DNA of 64,000 bases, from the NCBI RefSeq assembly GCF_016785085.1, contig NZ_JAENHO010000014.1:274069-338068 (forward strand). Reading direction: 5' to 3'. The translations under genes and the position numbers were made by a program. The notes under the pieces are model-generated. The model was not told the DNA's origin, made no database searches, and saw only the letters and a list, made by a program, of their open reading frames with translations. Within the stretch, counting starts at the first letter, position 1, and each line of letters begins with the position of its first letter. This stretch comes from Paractinoplanes lichenicola (lineage in GTDB: Bacteria > Actinomycetota > Actinomycetes > Mycobacteriales > Micromonosporaceae). Shown here one piece after another: positions 16,365 through 24,849 of this stretch.

Positions 16365-16679
16365 CTAGCCGAAGTAGGCGTGCGCCGTTTCGGGCCACTC
16401 CCCCGACTTGGCCCGGGCCCGCAGAATCGCCGCCACGACCTGCGTGAAGGACGCCCGATCGACCCCGGCGGAGGATCCGCTGACGTCGGACGTTCGCAGG
16501 TCGGCCGTGAGACCCCCGACCGGCTGCCCCTGCGGGTCGGCCGGTCGAACGGTTTCCGCGGAACTGTCGAGAACCACGAACCCCGACCCGCTACGCCCCT
16601 GATCGCCCTCCCACCGGTACAGAGCGCCGTGCGGGAGCAGCGCCTGGCGCCACACCCCAAGGTTGAAAGCCGCGACCAC
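16365..16679 (-). CDS. Small protein, candidate immunity protein of the toxin operon
   Basis: 104 residues. Starting at GTG 16679 places a strong GAGGGGG ribosome-binding site 5 bases upstream; the longer frame (from 16757) would run back into the toxin gene. The sequence is a small soluble alpha/beta protein: LYRWEGDQGRSGSGFVVLD, a QPVGGLTADL turn, and a C-terminal helix FTQVVAAILRARAKSGEWPETAHAYFG. The start lies 26 bases after the toxin stop, the usual place for a cognate immunity gene. That role rests on position; I do not recognise a named immunity family. Confidence 0.6.
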   Translation of the reverse strand: MVAAFNLGVWRQALLPHGALYRWEGDQGRSGSGFVVLDSSAETVRPADPQGQPVGGLTADLRTSDVSGSSAGVDRASFTQVVAAILRARAKSGEWPETAHAYFG

Positions 16680-16705
16680 CTGAGCCCCCTCGAACCGACC
16701 GAATC

Positions 16706-17929
16706 CTACTGACGCTGATAACCGAAGCCGTCCGCCGCCGCGGCCTCCGGGTGCCACTCGTAGCCGGCCTCCAGGGTCGCGTTGTGCGCCCGCCGATAGC
16801 TGGGGTCGCCGGTGTCGATCATGTATTGCGCCTCATAGCGTTCATGGTTCAACCAGACGATGTCCTCGGGATGAGGATTTCCGGTCCGGAGCCGCTCCCA
16901 TGCCTCCGCGATTCGCGGGTTCGATCCGAACCGGGCTATCTCCGCGGGTTCGCCGTCATAGAGATCGAGAACGTGATCCTCCAGGAACACGTGGCTCTTG
17001 ACCTGGCGGACGTCCGCCTCGCTGAAGCCGTAACGGCTCGCCGTCGTGGCCACCTCGGCGACGTCGCCGGTGGCCGCCCGGATCCGCTCGTAGCTCTGCT
17101 CCGCCCAGGTGACCTCGAAGTCGAACTCGTTCCGGGGCCGCCGGATCTCTCCACCGGTGGCGCGTGACCCCGCACCACTCCCGCCGCCTGACGAATCCGG
17201 GAGCAGGCGCTTCAACGCCTCGATCAGCTTGCCCAGGCGATCGCTCTCCGTCAGCAGGCGCCGTAGGCTGGCCAGCAGGTCTCGCAGCCAGCCGGCGATC
17301 CGGGCCGCCCAGGAAGCGCACAACGCGGAGACCTGACCCACCACCACCGGTGTGGCCAGCCCCGCCGTGGCGATCAACTCGGCCGCGTAGACGATCAGGC
17401 GGGACACGACCGTGGCCACCGCGTCGCGGACCATCAGGCGGACCGTGCCGATCAGGGCGCCCGCCCCCTCGGTCATCGCGGCCATCGTGTCGGCGGCGCG
17501 GGCCAAGGTCTGCAACGTCTGCGCATGCCCGGCCGACCACGTGCGGTACGCCTCGGCCGCCGCGCCCGACCAGCCGGCGAGCTCGGCCTCCGTCGTACGG
17601 GCCAGGGTTTGGGCCTCTGACGACAGCGAAGCGGCGACGTGCTGCCAGCTCCGGGCGTGGGCGGCGATCTGCTCCGGGTCGCCGGCCAGCCAGTCCAGCG
17701 CCTCCGACAACGGCTTCACGTGCTCGATCAGCCACGCGATGCCGTACTGCAGCAGCGCCCCGGCCGGGTCGGTCGCCAGGGCCAGCGCGTCGAGCCCGCC
17801 GCCGACCACGCCGAGGGTGCCGTCGACCCAGCTGCCGTCGCGCACGCCGGAGGCGATCAGCTCGATGTCCTCGGCGATCCACACTCCCGCCCACGGGCTC
17901 GGCGCCGATGCGATCACGGGGCTGGTCAC
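16706..17929 (-). CDS. WXG-type secreted polymorphic toxin candidate
   Basis: 407 residues in three parts. Residues ~1-230 are Ala-rich helices with a WXG hairpin (GWSGAAAEAYRTW around W120) and hydrophobic stretches, as in type VII (ESX) substrates. A Ser/Gly linker follows (DSSGGGSGAGSRATGG). The C-terminal ~140 residues are a separate polar domain with a regular His/Glu pattern: KSHVFLEDHVLDLYDG, FGSNPRIAEAWERL, VWLNHERYEAQYM, YRRAHNATLEAGYEW. This layout is that of a polymorphic toxin with a possibly metal-dependent C-terminal domain. I have seen this pattern at the ends of actinobacterial toxins but cannot name the fold. The start overlaps the EspC-like stop by 4 bases (ATGA). Confidence 0.65.
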   Translation of the reverse strand: MTSPVIASAPSPWAGVWIAEDIELIASGVRDGSWVDGTLGVVGGGLDALALATDPAGALLQYGIAWLIEHVKPLSEALDWLAGDPEQIAAHARSWQHVAASLSSEAQTLARTTEAELAGWSGAAAEAYRTWSAGHAQTLQTLARAADTMAAMTEGAGALIGTVRLMVRDAVATVVSRLIVYAAELIATAGLATPVVVGQVSALCASWAARIAGWLRDLLASLRRLLTESDRLGKLIEALKRLLPDSSGGGSGAGSRATGGEIRRPRNEFDFEVTWAEQSYERIRAATGDVAEVATTASRYGFSEADVRQVKSHVFLEDHVLDLYDGEPAEIARFGSNPRIAEAWERLRTGNPHPEDIVWLNHERYEAQYMIDTGDPSYRRAHNATLEAGYEWHPEAAAADGFGYQRQ

Positions 17930-18240
17930 CGGCCGCCCCGAATCCGGTCGAACTCGCCGGCCCGCCGCCGGTCGACGCCGTCATAACCCTCGGCGGTCGC
18001 CCGCAGGCGCGCAGCCGTGTCGTGCAGCGCCGCGCCGGCCGCGGTGATTCCGTCCACCAACGTGTCCTGCAGAGCGCCGAGCACCGCCGGCACCAGCAAA
18101 CACAATTTCCCGTACGACCCCGGGCCCGCCCGCACCGCACTCCCGGCGCGCGCCGCCTGATCGACCCGGTCGCCGATCGCCGCGACCGACGCCGCATGGG
18201 TGACCAGCTCGCCCGGCCGCACCCCGACGTGATCACTCAT
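17926..18240 (-). CDS. EspC-like type VII secretion target protein
   Basis: 104 residues, WXG100-sized and almost wholly helical. The sequence (VRPGELVTHAASVAAIGDRVDQAARA, then TLVDGITAAGAALHDTAARLRATAEGYDGVDRR) follows the EspC/DUF2580 pattern, with a YxxxD/E-type element (YDGVDRRRAGEFD) near the C-terminus that resembles the type VII export signal. It probably pairs with the helical N-terminus of the next protein for secretion. No ESX core genes are in the window, so the secretion machinery must lie elsewhere. It overlaps the YbaB-like gene by 8 bases and the toxin gene by 4. Confidence 0.7.
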   Translation of the reverse strand: MSDHVGVRPGELVTHAASVAAIGDRVDQAARAGSAVRAGPGSYGKLCLLVPAVLGALQDTLVDGITAAGAALHDTAARLRATAEGYDGVDRRRAGEFDRIRGGR

Positions 18241-18613
18241 CGGGTGCTCGCAACCGCCGCGCGTACGACTCGATCACCGCGCGCCCGGTCTCGGACTCGG
18301 CACCCACCACCTCGGTCGTCACCGCGGTGACCTGGGCCGTCAGCGCCTGCCGGGCCGCGTGCAGGGTGGCCAGGATCGCCCGGGCGGTCTCGTCGGCGGG
18401 CCGCCCGCGGATGCCCTCGCCCAGTTCGAGCCGCACGAGGTCGCCCGTCGCGCCGACTGTCAGCTCGACCAGCCCGTCGTCGCTGCGTGCGGTCGCCGTC
18501 ACCGCTGCCAGCCGCCCCGACAGCTCGCGGGTCTGCGCCGCGCGGGCCTCGACGCCGGCCTGCCAGTCTTCGATCATGCGTGCCGCGTCCTCGAGATCAC
18601 GACCGTCGAACAT
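18233..18613 (-). CDS. YbaB/EbfC family protein
   Basis: 126 residues. YbaB-type layout: an N-terminal helix (MIEDWQAGVEARAAQTRELSGRL in outline), a beta-meander (DGLVELTVGATGDLVRLELGEG) and a C-terminal helix. Classical YbaB proteins bind DNA as dimers. In actinobacteria, copies like this commonly stand at the head of type VII effector operons, where their role is unclear. The ATG at 18613 has GGGAGGTG about 9 bases upstream; the longer frame from 18649 is less likely. It is the first gene of the toxin operon. Confidence 0.7.
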   Translation of the reverse strand: MFDGRDLEDAARMIEDWQAGVEARAAQTRELSGRLAAVTATARSDDGLVELTVGATGDLVRLELGEGIRGRPADETARAILATLHAARQALTAQVTAVTTEVVGAESETGRAVIESYARRLRAPDE

Positions 18614-18749
18614 GGACGAACACCTCCCCGTGCCGGTCTCGGAACTCAACGTAGCGCCGTTCGCCGGGCCCGCCGGGGCCTGTGGATAACTCGGCGCCCA
18701 CGGGCGGTGATCAGCAAGAACTGTCGGTGGACCGCGCTACGGTGCCCCG
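18614..18749. promoter_or_regulatory. Divergent promoter region with one DnaA-box sequence
   Basis: 136 bases between the leftward toxin operon and the rightward ATPase cassette, so it should hold both promoters. At 18681-18689 it contains TGTGGATAA, the exact reverse complement of the DnaA box TTATCCACA. A single copy may be chance or a commonly seen actinobacterial intergenic motif. Confidence 0.4.
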
Positions 18750-20072
18750 GTGAATGCGGAACAGGTGCTGTCCCCGGCCGCCGAGGCGGGGCTCGTCGTC
18801 GAGGCCGTCCTGCGCGATCTGCGCGAGGGCGATCATCGGGGTGTGGTGGTCGACTCGCCGCCCGGCGCGGGCAAGTCGACGCTGGTCGTGCGGGCCGCCG
18901 GCGAGCTGGCGGCGGCGGGCGAGCCGTTGATGATCGTGGCCCAGACCAACGAGCAGGTCGACGATCTGATAGCCCGGCTCGGGGCCCGCTCGCCCGAGGT
19001 CGCCGTCGGCCGGCTCTCGGCCGTCGACTACGAGGCGAGCGAGCGCGTTCGCAACCATCCGAATTGCCGCGTCGGGGCCAAGGTGGCCGAGCTCGGCACG
19101 CCCGCGGTCACTATCGGCACGGCCGCGAAATGGGCCACCGTCTCCGAGGGCTCGTGGCCGTGGGCGATCGTCGACGAGGCGTATCAGATGCGCTCCGACG
19201 CCCTGCTCCGCGTCGCGCCGCGCTTCGTCCGGGCGCTCTTCGTGGGCGATCCGGGCCAGCTCGACCCGTTCTCGACAGTCGACGTCGAACGCTGGACGGG
19301 CCTGTCGTGGGATCCGATGCAGAGCGCCGTCGCCGTCCTGCTGCGGCACAATCCCGATCTGCCCGTGCACCGCCTGCCCGTCTCGTGGCGGCTGCCCCAC
19401 ACGGCCGCCCCCGTCGTGGCCGAGGCCTTCTATCCGTTCACCGGCTTCCGCTCGGGCACCGGCCCCGGCGATCGCCACCTGGTCTTCGGCCGCCCGTCGC
19501 GGGATCGGCTCGACGACGTGCTCGACGCCGCCGCCGCGACCGGCTGGGGCCTGCACGAGCTGCCCGCCCGCTTCACGATCCGCACCGACGCCGAGGCCGC
19601 GGCCGCCTGCGCCGAGCTCGCGGCCAGGGCCCTGGCCCGCGAGGGCGTGGCCACCTCGGAGTCGGGGGCCGGCCCGCTCACGCCCGGCGGCATCGCCATC
19701 GGCGCCGCCCACCGCGATCAGGCGGCCACCATCCGGTCACTGCTCCCGCCCGAGGCCAAGGGCGTCACGGTCGACACGGCGAACAGGCTGCAGGGCCGGG
19801 AGTACGACCTGACGATCGTGCTGCACCCGCTCTCGGGCCGGCAGGACGCGACCGCCTTCCACCTCGAATCCGGCCGCCTCTGCGTGCTGACCTCGCGGCA
19901 CCGGCACGCCTGTGTGGTGGTGGCCCGCGAGGGCATCGCTGAGCTGCTCGACGCCCATCCGTCGACCGAGCCCGTCCACCTCAACGTGCCCGTCAAGTTC
20001 CCCGACGGCTGGGAGGCAAATCAGGCTATCCTCGCCTATTTACACAAGGGAGTGTCACTTACACGACACTAG
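18750..20072 (+). CDS. SF1-type ATPase / helicase-like protein
   Basis: 440 residues. Helicase motifs in order: Walker A DSPPGAGKST (about residues 34-43), Walker B IVDEAYQM (~146), motif III GDPGQLDPF (~167), motif IV-like VSWRLPHTAAPV (~210), motif V VDTANRLQGREYDLTIVL (~345) and motif VI LTSRHRHACVVV (~385). It is shorter than UvrD or RecD helicases and lacks large insertions. ATP-driven translocation on nucleic acid is the likely activity. It opens a tight three-gene rightward cassette: the beta-family gene begins 16 bases later, followed by PrimPol. A role in nucleic-acid defence or repair is inferred from this context. Confidence 0.8.
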   Translation: MNAEQVLSPAAEAGLVVEAVLRDLREGDHRGVVVDSPPGAGKSTLVVRAAGELAAAGEPLMIVAQTNEQVDDLIARLGARSPEVAVGRLSAVDYEASERVRNHPNCRVGAKVAELGTPAVTIGTAAKWATVSEGSWPWAIVDEAYQMRSDALLRVAPRFVRALFVGDPGQLDPFSTVDVERWTGLSWDPMQSAVAVLLRHNPDLPVHRLPVSWRLPHTAAPVVAEAFYPFTGFRSGTGPGDRHLVFGRPSRDRLDDVLDAAAATGWGLHELPARFTIRTDAEAAAACAELAARALAREGVATSESGAGPLTPGGIAIGAAHRDQAATIRSLLPPEAKGVTVDTANRLQGREYDLTIVLHPLSGRQDATAFHLESGRLCVLTSRHRHACVVVAREGIAELLDAHPSTEPVHLNVPVKFPDGWEANQAILAYLHKGVSLTRH

Positions 20073-20088
20073 CCGCTACTTTGAGTTA

Positions 20089-21126
20089 ATGGCGGTCTTC
20101 ACGACAGCGGCGTCCAGGCCGGACAGTGTCTATCGGCCGATCCTGCGGCCCCGCCGCGGCGAGCTGGCGGCCCTGACGCATCTGTCGGCCACCGAGGCCG
20201 TACGGGTCCTGCCGATCCTGGAGCTCGACCACGGTCCGGGCATCCTCCCGCTGATCCGCGAGCTCCCCCCGCGTACGGGGGCCTTGGCAGTTGATTTCGG
20301 CGAGCTGCCCGACCCGGTCGACCGTCTCGTCGCGCCCTCGCTCGACCTGGCCGAGCAGCTCGCCGACCTGGGCGTGGCCATGCTGCCGGTGCTCCGCGCG
20401 CACGAGAGCCGCCGCCGGCTGGCCGCCCACGGCCTGGCCGCCCGCATGCACCTGCGCCGGGCCGTGCTGCGCCTGCAACCGCATGTCGACGCGGCCAACC
20501 CGGCACAGGCCGACATGCTGGCCGAGCGGCTGCTGAACGCCTCGGGGCTCGAGGTGGAAGAGGTCGACCTGCTGATCGATCTGGCCGAGACGCCCTGCGT
20601 GACGCATGCGGCCCGCTTTCAGGAGCAGCTCCACCGGATCCTGCGCTGGGCCCGGAGCCGGCCGTGGCGCTCGATCAGCGTGGCCTCCGGCGCGATGCCG
20701 CCCAACCTCGACGACCTGCCCACCGACCGCCCGGTCACGATCGACCGGCACGACGCGCGGGTGTGGGCGCGGATAGGCGAGCCCGGCATCGGCTACGCGG
20801 ATTACGGCGTCACCTCCCCCGTGCGCCGCCGGGGCGTCCAGCGGCACCGCCAGCTGCCGACCCTGCGCTACACCGGCGAGCACCACTGGTGGATCTATCG
20901 CTGGTCGCGGCGCGGCGGCCGCAGCGACGACCGCTGTCACGACCTGTGCCGCACGCTGGTCACCTCGTCGCACTGGCCGACGGCCGGGGCCCGCTTCTCG
21001 TGGGGCGACGCCGAGATCGCCCGGCGGGCCCGCATCGCCCCCGGCGGCGGCAGCCCGGCCGGCTGGATGTCGTGGAGCACCTCACACCACATCGCGCAGG
21101 TGCTGCAAACCCTCAAGCTCGAGTGA
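20089..21126 (+). CDS. Beta family protein (phage T4 beta-protein-like)
   Basis: 345 residues. The N-terminus SVYRPILRPRRGELAALTHL, the PILELDHG strand and the repeated TIM-barrel-like strand-helix units match the beta protein family (Pfam PF14350), named for a T4 protein reported to block unrelated phages. C-terminal family features are also seen: GIGYADYGV, TLRYTGEHHWWIYRW and the ending WMSWSTSHHIAQVLQTL. Cytoplasmic, with no signal peptide. Bacterial homologues often sit beside restriction-like genes. The ATG at 20089 lies only 16 bases after the ATPase gene and has a poor ribosome-binding site, suggesting translational coupling. Confidence 0.75.
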   Translation: MAVFTTAASRPDSVYRPILRPRRGELAALTHLSATEAVRVLPILELDHGPGILPLIRELPPRTGALAVDFGELPDPVDRLVAPSLDLAEQLADLGVAMLPVLRAHESRRRLAAHGLAARMHLRRAVLRLQPHVDAANPAQADMLAERLLNASGLEVEEVDLLIDLAETPCVTHAARFQEQLHRILRWARSRPWRSISVASGAMPPNLDDLPTDRPVTIDRHDARVWARIGEPGIGYADYGVTSPVRRRGVQRHRQLPTLRYTGEHHWWIYRWSRRGGRSDDRCHDLCRTLVTSSHWPTAGARFSWGDAEIARRARIAPGGGSPAGWMSWSTSHHIAQVLQTLKLE

Positions 21127-21148
21127 AAACTGTCGTACGCTTGTTCTA

Positions 21149-22006
21149 ATGTCGCTGACAGCCGCATTGGCCTACGCCCGGCATGGCATCCCTGTCCTGC
21201 CGGTGCACGCGCCTGACCCACGCGGCGGCTGCACCTGCGACAGAGGAGTCTCGTGCGAGCGACCCGGCAAGCATCCCCACCTGCGACACGGCCTCAACGA
21301 GGCGACCACCGACCCCCGCCTGCTCGAGGTGTGGTGGTCCCGCTGGCCCGGGGCCAATGTGGGGCTGCGCACGGGCGTCACGATGGATGTCGCCGATGTC
21401 GACTCGGCCGAGGGCTGGCACGGCCTGTGCCATCTGCTCGGCGGCGACTTCCCCGTGGGTCCCCGCGTGCGCACCGGTGGCGGCGGCTGGCATTTCTGGT
21501 TCACCCCGATGGGCTTCGGCAATCGGGTGCGCCTGCTGCCCGGGCTCGATTGGCGGGGCGTCGGGGGCTATGTGGTGGCCCCGCCGTCGCGCCACGCCTC
21601 CGGCGCGGACTATCGCTGGGTGCATCGGCCGAGCCGGCCGCTGCCCGAGGGGCCCGCGGCCCTGCGCGCGCTGATCGAGGGCCCGCCCCCGCTGCGAGAC
21701 AACGGCCCGATCGCGCATCCGACGAGGTATGCGCGGGCAGCCCTCGCCGCCGAGGCCGACCGGGTCGCCCGCGCCCCCGTGGGCAGCCGCAACGACACAT
21801 TGAACCGGGCGGCGTTCGCGCTGGGCCGGTTCATCGGGGCCGGCCTGCTCGACCTGACCGAGACAGTGCGCGAACTCGAGGCGGCGGCGCGCTTCGCCGG
21901 GCTGGGCCGGGCCGAGATCCGCGGCACGCTGCGCTCGGGGTTGACGGCCGGGCGCCACGCCCCGTTCGACGCGGCCGCGACTGGTGCACCCCGGCACGTG
22001 GCGTAA
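21149..22006 (+). CDS. Bifunctional DNA primase/polymerase (PrimPol) domain protein
   Basis: 285 residues. PrimPol (archaeo-eukaryotic primase) features: an N-terminal AYARHGIPVLPVHAPD strand, a Cys/His cluster CTCDRGVSCERPGKHP, the metal-binding DVADVDSAEG, RTGGGGWHFWFTP with the catalytic His, and GGYVVAPPSRHASGADYRW. The C-terminal ~80 residues form a helical tail (NRAAFALGRFIGAGLL) common in stand-alone PrimPols. It should synthesise short nucleic-acid primers or fill in DNA. There is no helicase domain in the protein itself; the SF1 ATPase two genes upstream may supply that. The start is 22 bases after the beta-protein stop. Confidence 0.85.
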   Translation: MSLTAALAYARHGIPVLPVHAPDPRGGCTCDRGVSCERPGKHPHLRHGLNEATTDPRLLEVWWSRWPGANVGLRTGVTMDVADVDSAEGWHGLCHLLGGDFPVGPRVRTGGGGWHFWFTPMGFGNRVRLLPGLDWRGVGGYVVAPPSRHASGADYRWVHRPSRPLPEGPAALRALIEGPPPLRDNGPIAHPTRYARAALAAEADRVARAPVGSRNDTLNRAAFALGRFIGAGLLDLTETVRELEAAARFAGLGRAEIRGTLRSGLTAGRHAPFDAAATGAPRHVA

Positions 22007-22083
22007 AAGCACTCTTGCCCCAAAGATGGGTTCATGACCGAGTGGATCGACAAACGTGACAACAGCGCGACCGAGGCCGGGGC

Positions 22084-22758
22084 ATGACCCAGGCGCGGCG
22101 ATTGAAGCCCTACGACGTCGAGATCTCCGTGGCGGCGGGGCGCGACGAGACCTGGGAGTCCGTCACGCAGCCGGCCGTCCTCCACCAGTGGTTCGGGTGG
22201 GATTACGACGGGCTGTCGGCCGAGATCAAGCAGATCTTCCTCGACGAGGCGACCCTGCTGGCCCCGGAGCGGATGGGCTGGGCCGACGGGTCCTATCTGG
22301 AGGTGAGCGGCGGCGACGACTCGGCGCGGGTGCGGGTGGCCCGCGAGGGCAACATGCCAGGCGGCCCGGAACACTACGACGCGATCGAGGAGGGGTGGCG
22401 GGCGTTCCTGATCCAGCTGCGCTTCCTGCTCGACGAGCGGCCGGCGGGCCGCCGCCGCACGCTCTATCTGACCGGCGAGACGACCGGCCGGCAGGCGTTG
22501 ACGCTCGCGACCGGCGAGTGGCAGCGGTTCGGGCCCCGGGTGGCCTGGACGGTCGACGGCGACGGCCACCTCGTCGTCGCCGCCGGCCGCGTCCCGCTCG
22601 ACGAGCACGCGGCGACCCACTTCGAGGTGACCGTCTCGACGTTCGGCGCCGACGACGCCGCCTTCGAGGCGGCCCGCGAGACGTGGGCCAAGCGCTGGGC
22701 CCCCATGGCCGCGGGCGCCGACATCACCACGGCCGCCGACCCGGCGCCGGGCTCCTAG
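22084..22758 (+). CDS. SRPBCC (START-like / AHSA1) domain protein
   Basis: 224 residues. The opening RLKPYDVEISVAAGRDETWESVTQPAVLHQWFGW is the characteristic first strand and helix of SRPBCC ligand-binding folds. Two related repeats seem present: the closing region (VPLDEHAATHFEVTVSTFGAD, AARETWAKRW) carries the usual C-terminal helix. Such proteins bind hydrophobic ligands or act as Hsp90-activator-like factors. The start at ATG 22084 has GAGG about 9 bases upstream. It lies 77 bases after the PrimPol gene in the same direction; whether it belongs to that cassette is uncertain. Confidence 0.75.
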   Translation: MTQARRLKPYDVEISVAAGRDETWESVTQPAVLHQWFGWDYDGLSAEIKQIFLDEATLLAPERMGWADGSYLEVSGGDDSARVRVAREGNMPGGPEHYDAIEEGWRAFLIQLRFLLDERPAGRRRTLYLTGETTGRQALTLATGEWQRFGPRVAWTVDGDGHLVVAAGRVPLDEHAATHFEVTVSTFGADDAAFEAARETWAKRWAPMAAGADITTAADPAPGS

Positions 22759-22766
22759 CCTGATCA

Positions 22767-22788
22767 CCGCCCGGGGTGGGCCGGGCGG
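22767..22788 (+). terminator. Short hairpin after the SRPBCC gene
   Basis: 8-bp perfect GC arms (22767-22774 and 22781-22788) with a 6-base loop, 8 bases after the stop codon. A plausible terminator separating this gene from the phosphatase gene; no U-tract. Confidence 0.45.
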
Positions 22789-22882
22789 GATTGGCGCGGA
22801 GTGCGTTTGCGGTCACCCGAGGGTCGATGACGGCGGCCCCCGCCCGGTAGCCTTGGCCCCTCTGACCTGCCGGGGAGCGATT

Positions 22883-24646
22883 TTGCTGCGGGGTGACTTG
22901 GCTTCGGAGACGCCTAGGAGCGTTCTCGCCGATCCCGCGCGCCTGCGCTCGGTGGCCCGGCTCAAGCTCGGCTCGCGGGCCGACCCGGCGTTCGACCGCA
23001 TCGCCACCATCGTCGAACGGCTGGTGGACGCGCCGGTCGCGCTGGTCACGGTGGTCGCCGCCGACCGTCAGCACCTGCCCGGCCAGGTCGGCCTGCCCGA
23101 GGCGCTCGCGGCCGGCCGCGAGATGGCCCTCAGCCACTCGTTCAGCCGCCACGTCGTCGACGCCGGCGAGACGATCGTGGTCTCCGACGTGCGCGACGAT
23201 CCACGCATGCGTGACAACCTGGCGATCGGCGAGCTGGGCGCGATCGCGTTCGCCGGGGTGCCGCTGACCGACTCCGACGGGCTGGTGCTCGGCACGCTGG
23301 CCGTCATGGACCGCGAGCCCCGGGTCTGGACCGCCAGCGAGATCGTGCTGCTCAACGAGCTCGGCGAGGTCTGCAGCTCCGAGCTGCGGCTGCGCATCGC
23401 CCGCGAGATCGCCGACGAGGCCCGGCGCGCCGCCGAGTCCGCGCACGACCAGCTCACGCTGCTGGGCGAGCTGACCGACGCGCTGGCCACGACGATGGAC
23501 ATCGACGAGGCCCTGCAACGGCTGGGCGACATGGTCGCGGGCCGCCTGGCCGACTGGTGCCTGATCACGCTGGCCGACCAGGGCGGCACGGTCCGGCACG
23601 TCTCGGCCGCCCACCGCGACGAGGCCCACGCGGAAACCCTCGCCCGGCTCACCGCCACGTTCGACGTGAAAGCGCTGCTGCGGTCGGCGCAGCGTACGGG
23701 CCGGGCCGACGTCACCCAGCTGCGCGACCGCCTGACCGCCGCGGTGGCCGACCGGCTGGGCTGCGCGTCCTGCCTGGTCGTCCCGATCACCTCGCCGGTC
23801 ACCTATCGCGTGCTGGGCGCGGTGCTGCTGGTCAACGGCCCCGACCGGCCCCCGTTCGGCAACGCCGAGGAGACCACGGCGGCCGAGGTGGGCCGCCGCG
23901 CCGGCATGGCCGTCGACAACACGCGGGTGTTCGACCGCCAGCGCCACGTCGCCGAGGTCCTCCAGCACAGCATGCTGCCCGAGTTGCCCGAGATGGACGA
24001 TGTCGACCTGCACGGCCGCTACCTCCCGGCCCAGGACGGCGCGTCGGTCGGCGGCGACTGGTACGACGCGTTCGCCCAGCCCGACGGCAGCCTGATCCTC
24101 ACCGTCGGCGACGTCTCCGGCCACGACATCGAGGCCGCCGCGACGATGGGCCAGGTCCGCAACCTGGTCCGCGGCGACGCCTACGGCCGCGACGACGACC
24201 CCGGCCCCCTGCTGGCCCAACTCGACCGCGCCCTGCACGGCCTGCACGTGCCCGCCGCCGCCACCGCCGTCCTGGCCCGCCTGCGCCGCGCCGACGACGA
24301 CTACCTGATCTCGTTCGCGAACGCCGGCCACCCCCCACCCGTCCTGCTCCGCCCCGACGGCGAGGTCGAGATCTGGTGGGAATCCCCCGAACCCCTGCTC
24401 GGCCTGATCCCCCGCGACCAGCGCACCACCCACCACCGCCGGGCAACCCGAGGCAGCACACTGCTCCTCTACACCGACGGCCTGGTCGAACACCCGGCCC
24501 ACCTGATCGACGACGGCATCGCCCGCATCCGCACCGTCCTGCGCGGCAACGCCGCCCTCCCACCCGACGAACTGTGCGACCGCCTGATCGCATCGGCCCC
24601 CCGCCGAGCCGACGACATCGCACTCCTCATCGTCGGCTTGCACTGA
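22883..24646 (+). CDS. GAF-GAF-PP2C (SpoIIE/RsbU-type) serine phosphatase
   Basis: About 587 residues. Two GAF sensor domains (roughly 25-160 and 195-350), the first of the FAGVPLTDSDGLVLGTLAVMD kind, then a PPM/SpoIIE phosphatase domain (~365-587) with intact metal motifs: GGDWYDAF, VGDVSGHDIEA, NAGHPPPVLL, LYTDGLVE and a final DDIALL. Such enzymes dephosphorylate STAS-domain anti-anti-sigma proteins and so release alternative sigma factors. A STAS protein lies at 35484-35798, a possible but unproven substrate. TTG 22883 is preferred for its GGGGAG site; TTG 22853 is an alternative. Confidence 0.85.
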   Translation: MLRGDLASETPRSVLADPARLRSVARLKLGSRADPAFDRIATIVERLVDAPVALVTVVAADRQHLPGQVGLPEALAAGREMALSHSFSRHVVDAGETIVVSDVRDDPRMRDNLAIGELGAIAFAGVPLTDSDGLVLGTLAVMDREPRVWTASEIVLLNELGEVCSSELRLRIAREIADEARRAAESAHDQLTLLGELTDALATTMDIDEALQRLGDMVAGRLADWCLITLADQGGTVRHVSAAHRDEAHAETLARLTATFDVKALLRSAQRTGRADVTQLRDRLTAAVADRLGCASCLVVPITSPVTYRVLGAVLLVNGPDRPPFGNAEETTAAEVGRRAGMAVDNTRVFDRQRHVAEVLQHSMLPELPEMDDVDLHGRYLPAQDGASVGGDWYDAFAQPDGSLILTVGDVSGHDIEAAATMGQVRNLVRGDAYGRDDDPGPLLAQLDRALHGLHVPAAATAVLARLRRADDDYLISFANAGHPPPVLLRPDGEVEIWWESPEPLLGLIPRDQRTTHHRRATRGSTLLLYTDGLVEHPAHLIDDGIARIRTVLRGNAALPPDELCDRLIASAPRRADDIALLIVGLH

Positions 24647-24849
24647 AGAAGAAAACGTACGAGTTCCCCGACGCGCTCGCGCCGCAACGCCACGCTGATC
24701 GCAGGGTCACCCTCCGCACGCCGCTTCCGGGCGGGCCCGACCCCAACGCGACCTCCTCCCCATCCCGGGAAGCCGCCCTCAAAGCGCGCCCCACAAACCC
24801 ACCGCCCCAGGCCCCGACTCGGCCGCTTTACCGCCGCCAGGCCGCGCCA

